DNA of 64,000 bases from Bacteroidota bacterium (GTDB lineage Bacteria > Bacteroidota > Bacteroidia > Bacteroidales > FEN-979). The notes beneath the pieces are model-generated. The model had not been told where the DNA came from and made no database searches. It worked only from the letters and a program-made list of their open reading frames with translations. Within the stretch, counting starts at the first letter, position 1. Each line of letters starts with the position of its first letter. The stretch covers positions 65,065-129,064 of the forward strand of contig JAPLDK010000007.1 in the NCBI GenBank assembly GCA_026391775.1, in the 5' to 3' direction. The translations under genes were made by a program, and so were the position numbers. Below are positions 32,579-42,524 of the stretch, one piece after another.

Positions 32579-33934
32579 CTATTTGTCGCTTTTATCTGTG
32601 CCTGAATAATACCTGATCATCTGTATAATTGCCTTCTGGCAAACGGGACAAAACCCTTTGGCTTCGTTCGATTTCATCCTGCAGTCCATAAACGGGCTAT
32701 ACACTCCATTCCTCACATATCCTCCACCTTCAAACATGCCAATTACATCCTGATACCTGGAGTCCCGGGGCGTAGGTACCGGAACATCAGCAGGGATCAT
32801 AGACTGCCATTTTGAAGCAAAATCATTATTCGTCGTTATATTCTGTTCCCAGGGCTCAACTTTTGGATTATAGAAACCGGTATAAGTGACTTCGGCATTG
32901 AAGTATTCATCTGCAAGCCCTGCAAAGGAATGTCCGAATTCATGAACTGCAACCACTTTTGAATACTGATTGTCAACCGTTCCCTCACAGTAATGGTTAT
33001 AAAAGCCACCTCCACCATAACGTTTTGAATTGACAAGCACAAAAATTGCATCATAGGGGACATTGGCTGCAATGTCATAGATAGCTTTGGTATCGAAACT
33101 GGTCAGGTAACGATCCATGCCAAACGTATAAAAACTGCTGTGAATATTGGTGTTTACATATAGTTCCTTGCCCGGTATGGTTACTCCTGATTCATCTGAA
33201 GGCGATCTTACCGCATAAAAATTGAATTTGTCACGAAAATTACTGTAGGGCTCAACCGATAACAAATAATCAACCATCGAACGGGCATCTGCTATGAATT
33301 TAGGCATATCCGTCTCAGTATATCCTTCGGCAAGGAATGCCACATCCACATGATCAGAAGGGTCTCCCGAATAAAGCAGATTCTCCACTTTCAGCCGGTG
33401 AATGCTGTCTTTCAAAATATAATAGTCATCAGGCCTGATTCTCATCTCGAATAGTTTTTCGAAAGCCCCGGTTTCATAAGACCTTTTTTCAATTATAAAT
33501 TGGGCAGTCTTTATCGGGAAAGGCATGACAGCAACCATAGGAAAAGCCCTGCGGATTTCTTTGGCTTCAGGAGTTCCCTGCCATTCCTGGAAGAGGCTGC
33601 AGAACCCTTTTGAGAACATCAGTTCCCCCGATGCCGAATCAATGAGAATGTAACGGTATGTCCCGGTATTCTTCAAAGCAAGCAGGTCATGGTGAGGGCC
33701 TCCATAACTGGGTTCTTCCCTCATTTCCCTGAAAAAAACATGTTCCCCGGATTGGTCCCCGGACAGGAAATAATCTATGCGCAGGGTTTTGTTAAGAAAA
33801 AAATCATCGAACCGGAACGGGTCGCTAATGGTTACTGCAGCCATGGCAGCATTATCCTGGGCTTCAGTCTCACATGGAACAGTCAGTGTTAATGCAATGA
33901 AGGAGATAATAGAAAGACACTTCATACTATTCAT
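32579..33934 (-). CDS. M64-family metallopeptidase (IgA-peptidase-like)
   Basis: This 451-aa exported protein (signal peptide to about residue 26) has two parts: an N-terminal beta-rich M64_N domain (about 40-180) and a C-terminal M64 peptidase domain (about 190-440) with HEFGHSFAGLADEY, zinc ligands H331 and H335 plus the downstream D342/E343 pair. The nearest characterised family is the IgA-cleaving Clostridium ramosum enzyme; in Bacteroidota, M64 proteins process host or mucosal glycoproteins. A CPVC motif near the C-terminus (FCPVCQKA) may bind a metal or form a disulfide. The second ATG (33925) is an alternative start that removes the 8-nt overlap with the EamA gene. Confidence 0.88.
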   Translation of the reverse strand: MNSMKCLSIISFIALTLTVPCETEAQDNAAMAAVTISDPFRFDDFFLNKTLRIDYFLSGDQSGEHVFFREMREEPSYGGPHHDLLALKNTGTYRYILIDSASGELMFSKGFCSLFQEWQGTPEAKEIRRAFPMVAVMPFPIKTAQFIIEKRSYETGAFEKLFEMRIRPDDYYILKDSIHRLKVENLLYSGDPSDHVDVAFLAEGYTETDMPKFIADARSMVDYLLSVEPYSNFRDKFNFYAVRSPSDESGVTIPGKELYVNTNIHSSFYTFGMDRYLTSFDTKAIYDIAANVPYDAIFVLVNSKRYGGGGFYNHYCEGTVDNQYSKVVAVHEFGHSFAGLADEYFNAEVTYTGFYNPKVEPWEQNITTNNDFASKWQSMIPADVPVPTPRDSRYQDVIGMFEGGGYVRNGVYSPFMDCRMKSNEAKGFCPVCQKAIIQMIRYYSGTDKSDK

Positions 33935-34844
33935 TTTTAATCTTTATATAAATGTCAGTGGATTTTCCTTTTACCTGGACCAATGCTGTTCCCCCAAGCA
34001 TCAGCAGACAGCCGCCCAGCATCCGCATACTCATCGTTTCCCCAAGCAACATCATCCCCCCAATTACGGCAAACACAGCCTCCAGCCCAAGGATAATGCT
34101 AACATAGGCAGGATGTGCCGTTTTCTGGGCAATGATCTGAAGGGTGTATGCCACACCTACTGAAAGTATTCCGCCGTAAGAGATTGGCAGCCATGCCTCA
34201 ATTACCTTGGCAAGGCTGACGGTTTCGATCGAGAAAGCCACAAAGAGATTAAGTACCGCTGTGATTGAAAATTGTATAACTGCCAGAAGAATGGAATCCA
34301 TTCGGGGAGAAAGCCAGCCGATGAACAGAACATGAAAAGTGAACACAAAGGAACACATCAGTACAAGCGAGTCGCCCGACCCAAGGGAAAATCCTTTGGT
34401 AATGCAAAGGAAGTAAAGGCCCACCATGGAAAGCAAAACCCCGGCCCATATATACCAGTTGCTTCTCTGTCCAAAAAATAATCCTATAAAAGGAACAAAC
34501 ACCACATAGAGTTCTGTCAAAAACCCGGCTTTCCCTGCGGTTGTTTTCTGAAGCCCCAGCTGCTGAAGGGCAACTCCTCCAAAAAGGATCAGACCTGTAA
34601 ACAGGCTGCCCATAAGGATTTTACGACGGTCAAGCGGAGAAATGCAAAACACAAGTTGTTTTCCCTTATGCAGCCTGTTGTATAGCAATGGTAGCAATAC
34701 CAGCACTCCAAGCGAAAACCTTACTCCGTTATAAGTAAAAGGTCCCACATAATCCATCCCAACACGCTGGGCAACAAAGGCAAAACCCCAGATAGCCGCC
34801 GCAAGCAAAAGTATCAGATCGGCTTTTAACTTCCCGCTAATCAT
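33927..34844 (-). CDS. EamA/DMT-family transporter
   Basis: This is a 305-aa inner-membrane protein with ten hydrophobic helices in two EamA repeats (about 5-140 and 150-290). It has the AAAIWGFAFVAQRVGM opening and the second-repeat conserved GLEAVFAVIGGMMLLGE, both typical. Family members export or import small metabolites, often amino acids or nucleotide sugars. In this operon it might carry an amino acid, for example hydroxyproline or proline, across the inner membrane, but the family gives no firm substrate. Its start overlaps the GH92 stop by 4 nt (ATGA). Confidence 0.88.
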   Translation of the reverse strand: MISGKLKADLILLLAAAIWGFAFVAQRVGMDYVGPFTYNGVRFSLGVLVLLPLLYNRLHKGKQLVFCISPLDRRKILMGSLFTGLILFGGVALQQLGLQKTTAGKAGFLTELYVVFVPFIGLFFGQRSNWYIWAGVLLSMVGLYFLCITKGFSLGSGDSLVLMCSFVFTFHVLFIGWLSPRMDSILLAVIQFSITAVLNLFVAFSIETVSLAKVIEAWLPISYGGILSVGVAYTLQIIAQKTAHPAYVSIILGLEAVFAVIGGMMLLGETMSMRMLGGCLLMLGGTALVQVKGKSTDIYIKIKNE

Positions 34845-37774
34845 TTTATTATGATTTCATCAACAAAGACCCAGGCTTTTTTACCGGTTCCGGGATGCCA
34901 GACGGGACAATTCCCGCGGTTGACTGCAAGGACTTTGACATATCTGGCAGATACGCCATGAGGCTTAACTGTATAATCTCTAATCACTGCCCCGCTTAAC
35001 TTTTCATCAACTGTATTTTTGACAGAAGGGAGGGTTTTGAAATTTATATTATCTGTGGAAACAGCAAATCCCACTTCCAACGGCATAAAGATCCATGCTT
35101 CCTGATCCTGCAAACAACCAAGCGAAAGTTCATGTAGAGGCTGAACAGAACCAAGGTCAACCACAACACATACATCGGTACCTTCATAACCCTGCCAGGC
35201 ACCTGTTTTAAAGCTGTCGCCTCCCCTGATAAAATCGATAAGGGCAAGGTCGCCACCGGCTGAATACTGACCGGCATACTTTGTAAACAATGTGATCTTC
35301 CTGTTCTTTGGTATTTTCATGAAGGATGCTTCAATAGTAAAGCTTTTTTCCAAACCCGGTGCAAGCGCAAATGCTTTTAATTTCGTTGTTTTAGTGATGT
35401 ACAAAGGCCTTGAATAAATGGCTGATTTTTCATCCGGGTCTTTACCATTCAGGGTATAATAAATTTTCGCGCCTGTCAGGGGGCAGGACAGCAGCAGGAT
35501 TGTAGAATCGATAAAGGTCCTCCCGGCCTGTTCCACAGCAGGTATTGGTGTAATAAGCCCGCCGGCAACAATAGAGACGGGAAAATCTCCATCACTGCTT
35601 CCCCAGGCAGTATCAGGCTTTGCCGACATCGTAAACGTCAAGGTCCCGCCCTTTAAGATATCGGTATGCGAAATAAAACACTTGTTATAAACCTGGCCGT
35701 TTAGTGTGGCGGAGCTTATGAAATATTGTTTCTTGCTGATACCTTTTGCCTCAATTATAAATTTTTTCCCGTTCTCAAGGAGAATCGAGACCTTAGGGAA
35801 TAATGGTGTGCCGATAGCGTATACACCAGAGCCCGGGACAACAGGGTAGAAGCCCATGGCGCTAAGCACATACCAGGCACTCATCTGCCCGCAATCCTCG
35901 TTGCCGCATAATCCATCAGGATCATTCCTGTATAACTGATTGCATATCATGTGGATGAGTTCCTGTGTTTTCCAGGGTTTTCCAGCATAATCATACAGGT
36001 AGGCCATATGATGGCTGGGTTCATTTCCATGCGCATACTGGCCTATCATACCCGAGATATCCGCCTGTTCACGTCCGGAAGTAACGGATGGTGCTTTTAA
36101 CATTGCATCCAGTTTCTCAGCGAACTTCTCCCGGCCTCCCATAAGATTCATTAAACCGCTGATGTCCTGAGGTACAGAAAAGCTGTACTGCCAGGCATTG
36201 GCTTCAGTGTAATTGAAGTTCACCTCTGAAGGATCGAAAGGGGAGAACCACCCTGCATTGGTTTTAGCTCTCATGAAACCGGTGGATTTATCATACAGGT
36301 TTTTATAATACTGGGCGCGGCGGATGTAAACATTGTAATCATCGGCTTGGCCGAGGGCTTTAGCCATTTGAGCAATGCACCAGTCGTCATAGGCATATTC
36401 CAGTGTCTTTGAAACGGACTCACCTTCCTGGTCAGAGGGAATATACCCCATGCTTTTATAGTACCTCAGCCCCAGATCATCCTGTTGCGCACTGTTCTTC
36501 ATGGCCTGGAGTGCCAGACGGGCATCGAAATCTGTAATGCCTTTTAAATAAGCATCGACGATTACCGGCACTGAATGGTATCCGATCATGCAGCCTGTTT
36601 CATTGGAAGAAAGCTCCCATACCGGCAGTTTTCCGCCTTCCTGGTATTGCATGAGAAAGGTATTTATGAAGTCGTTTGTACGCTTCTGATCTATCAAGGT
36701 GAGCAGAGGATGTTCAGCTCTGTAAGTATCCCACAACGAAAAAACCGTATAGTAATCAAAGCTCTGTGCAATATGGGGCTTCATATCCCTTCCGAGATAT
36801 TGTTTGTCGACATCCATATACATATTAGGATTCAGCATTGCATGGTATAGTGCAGTATAAAAGATCGTCTTCTGATCGTTGCTCCCGCCTTCAACAATAA
36901 TCTTTCCTAATTCTTTATTCCATGCATCTGTGGCCGATTTTTCAATTGCCTCAAAATTCCAGCCTGGATTTTCTTTCTCGAGATTCCTTCTCGCTCCCTC
37001 TGTGCTGATGGCTGAGATCCCGATTTTCAACAGCAGTGGTTCTCCTTTGCTAAGCCGGAAACTGAATTCAGCCTTGATATCAGAACCATTTATTTCTTTA
37101 ATGCCTGAAGTGAACTTGCCTCCCGACTGTATTCTGTATTCTGTGATGGGTTTTGAGAATTTGATAACAAAAAACAGATTCTGCTTTAAAGCCCATGCTT
37201 GTGAAGTGCGCATCCCCTCTATTTCGTCAGTCCCGTTTATCTTCAGCCTGGAATCCAATACAAGATCCCTGTGTTTAAGGTCTAATACAAGGCCTGCGCC
37301 TGCAGGGTCTTTAAAATTATACCTGTGTATACCGGTCCTTAGAGTGGAAGTCAGTTCAGCCCTGACACCCGGTCCGTCAAGCTCAACCGAATAATACCCT
37401 GGCCGGGCTTTTTCCCTGGACTTCATGAACCCTGAACGGAATCCGTAATTATCCAGCCCGGCATGTCCCTTTACCGGCATGATCAAGATATCACCGTAAT
37501 CGGAACAACCTGTACCGCTGAGATGAGTATGGCTGAATCCATATATAACGGAATCACTCTGATGATAAGCGGAACAACCATCCCAGCCATCAAGTCTGGT
37601 GTCGGGGCTAACCTGGATCATCCCGAATGGAAGACTGGCTCCCGGGTATGTATGACCATGCCCGCCCGTGCCGATAAAGGGATTCACAAAATCAGCAGGC
37701 AGTCTTGTTTGATCTTTACAGGAATACAGGAATAATGAAAAGATCAGAATTCCCGGGATTGAGAGGTTCCTCAT
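34841..37774 (-). CDS. GH92 alpha-1,2-mannosidase-like lipoprotein
   Basis: This is a 977-aa SPII lipoprotein (LYSC, Cys19). GH92 hallmarks are VNPFIGTGGHGHTYPGAS at the mature N-terminus, the catalytic (alpha/alpha)6 region, and GNEDCGQMSAWYVLSAMGFYPV (about 645-670). GH92 enzymes are Ca2+-dependent inverting exo-alpha-mannosidases acting on high-mannose N-glycans or mannans. About 250 extra C-terminal residues form a chitobiase/FN3-like domain followed by a galactose-binding-like (F5/8 type) beta-sandwich. Eight nt separate it from the upstream beta-mannosidase, so the two are probably co-translated. The exact linkage specificity is not readable. Confidence 0.92.
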   Translation of the reverse strand: MRNLSIPGILIFSLFLYSCKDQTRLPADFVNPFIGTGGHGHTYPGASLPFGMIQVSPDTRLDGWDGCSAYHQSDSVIYGFSHTHLSGTGCSDYGDILIMPVKGHAGLDNYGFRSGFMKSREKARPGYYSVELDGPGVRAELTSTLRTGIHRYNFKDPAGAGLVLDLKHRDLVLDSRLKINGTDEIEGMRTSQAWALKQNLFFVIKFSKPITEYRIQSGGKFTSGIKEINGSDIKAEFSFRLSKGEPLLLKIGISAISTEGARRNLEKENPGWNFEAIEKSATDAWNKELGKIIVEGGSNDQKTIFYTALYHAMLNPNMYMDVDKQYLGRDMKPHIAQSFDYYTVFSLWDTYRAEHPLLTLIDQKRTNDFINTFLMQYQEGGKLPVWELSSNETGCMIGYHSVPVIVDAYLKGITDFDARLALQAMKNSAQQDDLGLRYYKSMGYIPSDQEGESVSKTLEYAYDDWCIAQMAKALGQADDYNVYIRRAQYYKNLYDKSTGFMRAKTNAGWFSPFDPSEVNFNYTEANAWQYSFSVPQDISGLMNLMGGREKFAEKLDAMLKAPSVTSGREQADISGMIGQYAHGNEPSHHMAYLYDYAGKPWKTQELIHMICNQLYRNDPDGLCGNEDCGQMSAWYVLSAMGFYPVVPGSGVYAIGTPLFPKVSILLENGKKFIIEAKGISKKQYFISSATLNGQVYNKCFISHTDILKGGTLTFTMSAKPDTAWGSSDGDFPVSIVAGGLITPIPAVEQAGRTFIDSTILLLSCPLTGAKIYYTLNGKDPDEKSAIYSRPLYITKTTKLKAFALAPGLEKSFTIEASFMKIPKNRKITLFTKYAGQYSAGGDLALIDFIRGGDSFKTGAWQGYEGTDVCVVVDLGSVQPLHELSLGCLQDQEAWIFMPLEVGFAVSTDNINFKTLPSVKNTVDEKLSGAVIRDYTVKPHGVSARYVKVLAVNRGNCPVWHPGTGKKAWVFVDEIIIK

Positions 37775-37782
37775 GGTGATGT

Positions 37783-40308
37783 TTAATAGGTATCCTGGAT
37801 TGAACGGATTTTGATTTTGTTCAGCAAATCCTCTTGATGGTATGATGTAACAAAGAATATTTCCAAGGGTTCACCGGGCATGATATCTGTATAATTGCCT
37901 GAGAACCTTCCCTTGACGTTCGCAGAAAGCCAGACATTTTTGGCAAGTTTATCACTCCTGAGAGTGATTTTATAACCACCCGGGATCTTATTCAGTTCCC
38001 GGGTAATAACCACTTTCTCAAGAGATAAATCCTTGACAGGAACAAAATAATAGGTGTTTATATACTGATCATGGTTATTATCTGCAGTTGTAAAAGTGGC
38101 AGTCAACACAACTTTTCCCGGATCGATGCCTTTCATCAAAGCAGCAGAGTCTGCATCGAAATAACAGGAGGAAGTAAGCCTGGGAACAGAAATCTGATAC
38201 TTGGTATCTCTGAGCACTTTTCCCGTAAAACCGGTGATCTTCACATTCAGATGGCCTTTCATTGCAGAATTACGATCTGAAACAATATAAACCCTAAGCC
38301 TGCCTTTTTCCAAAACAGGGGAAACAAGCACATCCTTATATTCGTTCTGCAAATAATAATGCATTGCCTTGGGAGTACCATAATAATCCCTGGCCGACCA
38401 GGAAACCACGGGCCAGCAGTCGTTATACTGCCAGAAAAGTGTCCCCATACATGTTGGCATGGCCCTGCGGTGGGCTTCAATAGCGGTTTTAATTCCTTCC
38501 GCCTGGAGGATCTGGCTTACATAAGCATAGGATTCAAAATCCCCGGGGCGTTTAAACTCACGCATCATATATTCATCGATGAGTTCGTAACCTGTAGGAT
38601 GTTTCTGGTGGGCTTTCATTACAACTGATCCGAGTTTCATATCCCCGGGTTCTGCAAATTCCTTAAAGCTGTCAATATCGGGGAAGGCCTGGAATCCATA
38701 CTCCGACATAAAACGGCCCGTGTTTTCCTTAAAACAGCAGAAAGGATACTTTCCCCACCATACCCCCCAGTAATGCATGTCGCCGCTGTGCTTACTTTCC
38801 GGCTTCCCCCATCCGAACAGGGGGGAAGTGGAAATATACGGCCTGAGGGTGTCGAACTTGTTGACATTGTTGCTGAGAATCCCATTGAAGAGATCCTTAT
38901 AACCCTCGTATACATTCGCCGAGTCTTCTGGTTTGTAATTATATTGCTTTACCCAACCCCAGTTTTTCCAACCTTCGTCGATCTCATTGTTCCCGCACCA
39001 GATGGCAATGCATGGATGCCATCGCAGGCGAATAATATTCTGAGCGGATTCTGCATCCACATTTTGCAAAAAGTCTTTATCCCCGGGATAAATCGCGCAA
39101 GCAAACATGAAATCCTGCCAAACCATAATCCCAAGTTCATCGCAGAGATCATAGAAAACATCCTTTTCATAGATACCGCCGCCCCAGACCCGGAGCATAT
39201 TCATATTTAAACCTTTTACATCTCCGAGAAGGGCCCTGTATGCCGAATCGGAAACCCTGGAGGGAAAATTGTCCTGAGGAATGTAATTTGCCCCTTTTAC
39301 GAAAACAGGGACATTATTAATAAGGAAAAGAAAGCTTTCGCCAATACTGTCTTTCTGTTGCTTAAGTTCAATGGTCCTCAACCCGATCTTCTGAAGGCCT
39401 TTGCCGACCAGCTCATCACCAAGAAACACATAATAATTAAGAGGATACAGGGTTGGTGGCCCCAAGCCATTGGGCCACCAGAATTTCGGATCTTTAATTA
39501 TAAAATCAAGACGGAAAACATTTATACCCTTTTGGATCGAAATGGGATGGTCCACAAAAGGGGCTGAGTCATTATCGATCCTGATTGTTGCGGTACCGGA
39601 GAGGTTTGAGGACAATGTAAAGACACCCGACATGCTTGCTTCAGTGTCGGTGAGTTTTCTCTGTATAAATCGGACCTCCAGCAAATCAATACGGTTATGT
39701 AACTTCAGGTAAACTGGTTTCCATATCCCCATGGTAATAAGTTTGGGGCCGATGTCCCATCCAAAATTATAGGCAGCCTTACGGCAAACCACTTTTTCAT
39801 CACCCGGGAGTTTGTTTTTCAGTTTATTATATAGTTCTTCATTTTGCCTGATCACAGAGGGGAACTGTATACGAAGTTCATTTTTTCCTGGGAGCAGCCA
39901 GTGTTTTATATTTTCGCAATGCCATTCCCTGAACATATTATTGGCAATCAGTATAAGGGAATCATTCAGATAAACACTGGCATAAGTATCAAGCCCTTCA
40001 AACACCAGGTCAACTTGCCGGGATGCCAGGATGGCGGGATCTGTAATAAAAAACTTTCGGTATTCCCAATCCTTCGTGGCCACCCATTGAACACTATCTT
40101 CATTTGTCCTGTAAAATGGGTCTTGAATAATCTTGTTACTTAACAGGTCGAGTTGAACACATCCGGGCACCGAAGCAGGATGCCAGTTGATTGTCCCTGC
40201 CTGCCGGAATTCCCATTGGTTGTTTAGATCTAATCTCTGAGGTAACTGAGCAGTAACAGGAAGGAGCTGTTCGCAACACAAAAGGAGGAAGAGCAGTTTC
40301 TGCATCAT
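37783..40308 (-). CDS. GH2 beta-mannosidase
   Basis: This 841-aa exported enzyme has a signal peptide 1-20 and five domains in the usual BtMan2A order: sugar-binding jelly roll (about 25-205), Ig-like domain (210-310), TIM barrel (315-660), then two C-terminal sandwiches. The acid/base is E442 in WCGNNE and the nucleophile is E536 in MSEYGFQ, both intact. It removes non-reducing beta-mannose, such as the core Man-beta-1,4-GlcNAc of N-glycans or mannan ends. It is the first gene of the ten-gene operon. Next to GH92 alpha-mannosidase it strongly suggests N-glycan or mannan dismantling. Confidence 0.92.
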   Translation of the reverse strand: MMQKLLFLLLCCEQLLPVTAQLPQRLDLNNQWEFRQAGTINWHPASVPGCVQLDLLSNKIIQDPFYRTNEDSVQWVATKDWEYRKFFITDPAILASRQVDLVFEGLDTYASVYLNDSLILIANNMFREWHCENIKHWLLPGKNELRIQFPSVIRQNEELYNKLKNKLPGDEKVVCRKAAYNFGWDIGPKLITMGIWKPVYLKLHNRIDLLEVRFIQRKLTDTEASMSGVFTLSSNLSGTATIRIDNDSAPFVDHPISIQKGINVFRLDFIIKDPKFWWPNGLGPPTLYPLNYYVFLGDELVGKGLQKIGLRTIELKQQKDSIGESFLFLINNVPVFVKGANYIPQDNFPSRVSDSAYRALLGDVKGLNMNMLRVWGGGIYEKDVFYDLCDELGIMVWQDFMFACAIYPGDKDFLQNVDAESAQNIIRLRWHPCIAIWCGNNEIDEGWKNWGWVKQYNYKPEDSANVYEGYKDLFNGILSNNVNKFDTLRPYISTSPLFGWGKPESKHSGDMHYWGVWWGKYPFCCFKENTGRFMSEYGFQAFPDIDSFKEFAEPGDMKLGSVVMKAHQKHPTGYELIDEYMMREFKRPGDFESYAYVSQILQAEGIKTAIEAHRRAMPTCMGTLFWQYNDCWPVVSWSARDYYGTPKAMHYYLQNEYKDVLVSPVLEKGRLRVYIVSDRNSAMKGHLNVKITGFTGKVLRDTKYQISVPRLTSSCYFDADSAALMKGIDPGKVVLTATFTTADNNHDQYINTYYFVPVKDLSLEKVVITRELNKIPGGYKITLRSDKLAKNVWLSANVKGRFSGNYTDIMPGEPLEIFFVTSYHQEDLLNKIKIRSIQDTY

Positions 40309-40327
40309 CAGAATAAAAATTATGGAA

Positions 40328-40335
40328 CAAAACTA
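40328..40335 (-). promoter_or_regulatory. Candidate promoter of the glycoprotein-utilisation operon
   Basis: The minus strand reads TAGTTTTG (TAnnTTTG), 20 bp before the ATG at 40308, in the 79-bp divergent gap. No -33 TTG is clear. As the only upstream space for the ten-gene run, this is the most plausible promoter position. Confidence 0.5.
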
Positions 40336-40387
40336 CCAAATTATTGCGAAATAGTGGTATTTTCGGTGACTCCAAACACTCACAACT

Positions 40388-41566
40388 ATGAACATTCACG
40401 AACTCGAACGGCTGTTTTTTGATTTATACGGGAACCATGACCAGGCCCCAAGAATTTATTTTGCACCAGGAAGGGTTAACCTCATTGGAGAACATACTGA
40501 TTATAACGGGGGTTTTGTTCTTCCCTGCGCACTTCAGTACGGTACCTATTTTCTGATCAGGGAAAGACCTGATAGCCTTCTTAAGCTTGCTTCTACTAAT
40601 TTTAAAGACAAAGCAGAATACGATCCCTCAAAAGGCTATATAAAACAGGAGGGGCGCTGGATTAATTACCCTCTGGGGATTTTTAAACAGTTCGCAGGGA
40701 TGAATATAACGATCCCCGGTTTCGACATGCTTTACTCTGGCGATATTCCTAACAGCGCCGGGCTGTCTTCTTCGGCTTCCATTGAAATGGTGACTGCTTT
40801 TGCCCTGGCTTCTGTTCTAAATGTAACCTCGCTCGAGATGACCGATCTGGTAAATCTTTCCAAACGTTCAGAAAATGAATTCATTGGAGTTAACTGCGGT
40901 ATCATGGACATGTTTGCCGTGGGAATGGGATCTGCCGATCATGCCATTTTCCTGAATTGCCATACCCTTGAATACAAGCGGATACCATTCATATTGAATG
41001 GATATAAGCTGATCATTGCCAATACAAATAAACAAAGAGGGCTGGCCGACTCAAAATATAATGAAAGAGTGAAGGAGTGCAAGGAGGCTGTTGACGCCAT
41101 TGCACCACATATCCCTGTTAATTATCTGGGGGAGCTCGGGTTCATGCAGTTTTTCAAGATACAGGATGTCATTGCGGATGACAGGATAAGGAGGCGGGCC
41201 CGGCATGTAATCTCAGAGAACCAGAGGGTTTTAAATGCAGTGACAGCGCTTTACAAAAATGACATCCTGCAGTTCGGAGCACTGATGAATGCCTCGCATG
41301 AGTCCTTGCGTGATAACTACGAGGTAACAGGTATTGAACTGGATACGCTGGTGGAAGAATCGCAAAAGATCAACGGTGTTATTGGTTCAAGGATGACCGG
41401 GGCCGGATTCGGGGGATGCACTGTAAGTATAGTAAAAGATGATATAGTGGATAAATTTATTCGTGAGGTAGGGGATAATTATAAACAAAAAACCGGGCTG
41501 ACTGCGTCATTTTATATTGCAGAGGTATCGGACGGTCCGAAGGAAATAATTCCTGAAACCCTTTAA
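40388..41566 (+). CDS. galK: Galactokinase
   Basis: This 392-aa GHMP kinase carries the galactokinase signature GEHTDYNGG (34-42), the ATP loop AGLSSSAS (124-131), the CGIMDMF segment holding the catalytic Asp (about 174) and the C-terminal motif TGAGFGGC. It phosphorylates alpha-galactose at O-1 for the Leloir pathway; galT and galE are not in the window. It is transcribed divergently from the mannosidase operon, with PPK2 12 nt downstream. The mutarotase gene lies beyond, on the opposite strand. The cytoplasmic location is clear from the absence of a signal peptide. Confidence 0.95.
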   Translation: MNIHELERLFFDLYGNHDQAPRIYFAPGRVNLIGEHTDYNGGFVLPCALQYGTYFLIRERPDSLLKLASTNFKDKAEYDPSKGYIKQEGRWINYPLGIFKQFAGMNITIPGFDMLYSGDIPNSAGLSSSASIEMVTAFALASVLNVTSLEMTDLVNLSKRSENEFIGVNCGIMDMFAVGMGSADHAIFLNCHTLEYKRIPFILNGYKLIIANTNKQRGLADSKYNERVKECKEAVDAIAPHIPVNYLGELGFMQFFKIQDVIADDRIRRRARHVISENQRVLNAVTALYKNDILQFGALMNASHESLRDNYEVTGIELDTLVEESQKINGVIGSRMTGAGFGGCTVSIVKDDIVDKFIREVGDNYKQKTGLTASFYIAEVSDGPKEIIPETL

Positions 41567-41577
41567 AAGCAGACAAT

Positions 41578-42477
41578 ATGGGACATAAAAGCTCTAAGCA
41601 AAAGGATGAAGAAGAGCAGGATGAGGCTAAAAAATTCAAAAAGCATAAAGTTGAAAAGGCAGAATCCCTGAATATCCTGAAAAAGGAAGAAGAGATCAAC
41701 AGTAAGCTGAAGAAGAAATTCTACGAAGAAGAACTTGCCAAACTTCAGATCGAGCTCGTAAAGCTTCAGGAATGGATCAAGTACAACGGCCTGAGGGCTA
41801 TGGTTCTTTTCGAAGGAAGGGACGCGGCAGGGAAAGGCGGCACCATTAAACGGATAACCGAAACTCTAAATCCACGTGTTGTCAGGGTTGTAGCCCTTGG
41901 TGTTCCTACTGAAAAGGAGAAAAGTCAATGGTATTTCCAGCGTTATGTAGCTCATTTGCCTGCAGCAGGAGAAATGGTACTTTTTGACCGGAGCTGGTAT
42001 AACCGGGCGGGGGTTGAAAGGGTGATGGGCTTCTGTACAGAAACAGAATACTGGGACTTCCTGAGATCTTGCCCTAACTTTGAGAACATGCTTATCAGGT
42101 CGGGCATAATACTGATTAAATACTGGTTTTCGGTAAGCGATAAGGAACAGGAAAGAAGATTTATCCAGAGGATCAACGACCCTACCAGGAGATGGAAGAT
42201 CAGCCCGATGGACGTGGATTCACGTTCAAAGTGGGTGGATTATTCCAAGGCCAAGGATGACATGTTTGCTTATACCGACACCAAACAATCTCCATGGTTT
42301 GTGGTGGAAGCTGATGACAAACGCAGGGCAAGGTTAAACTGCATCACACATCTGCTGGGCCTCATAAAATATAAGGATGTACCAAGGGAGAAGATCAAGC
42401 TGCCTCCGCTTGAAAAGGAAAAATCATACGTCAGACCCCCGATGTCGGAGCAGACATTTGTACCAAACAAATTCTGA
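41578..42477 (+). CDS. ppk2: Polyphosphate kinase 2
   Basis: This 299-aa PPK2 has Walker A GRDAAGKGG (80-88), Walker B-like DRSWYNRAG (137-145), and the family segment RWKISPMDV. It transfers phosphate between polyphosphate and ADP/GDP (or AMP, depending on the class). The DRSWYNRAGVE..MGF pattern fits class I (NDP-phosphorylating). The first 45 residues are a highly charged Lys/Glu tail that is probably disordered. It follows galK by 12 nt, so galactose phosphorylation and polyphosphate-dependent ATP regeneration may be co-expressed; the functional link is inference. Confidence 0.93.
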   Translation: MGHKSSKQKDEEEQDEAKKFKKHKVEKAESLNILKKEEEINSKLKKKFYEEELAKLQIELVKLQEWIKYNGLRAMVLFEGRDAAGKGGTIKRITETLNPRVVRVVALGVPTEKEKSQWYFQRYVAHLPAAGEMVLFDRSWYNRAGVERVMGFCTETEYWDFLRSCPNFENMLIRSGIILIKYWFSVSDKEQERRFIQRINDPTRRWKISPMDVDSRSKWVDYSKAKDDMFAYTDTKQSPWFVVEADDKRRARLNCITHLLGLIKYKDVPREKIKLPPLEKEKSYVRPPMSEQTFVPNKF

Positions 42478-42524
42478 TTTTAATACACTTTATGAAGGAT
42501 CAATGAACTGCTGATCTGTCGTCT

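Noticed and set aside
36879-37394. Plus-strand ORF of 171 aa
   Set aside because: It is antisense to the GH92 gene and shows no family motif.
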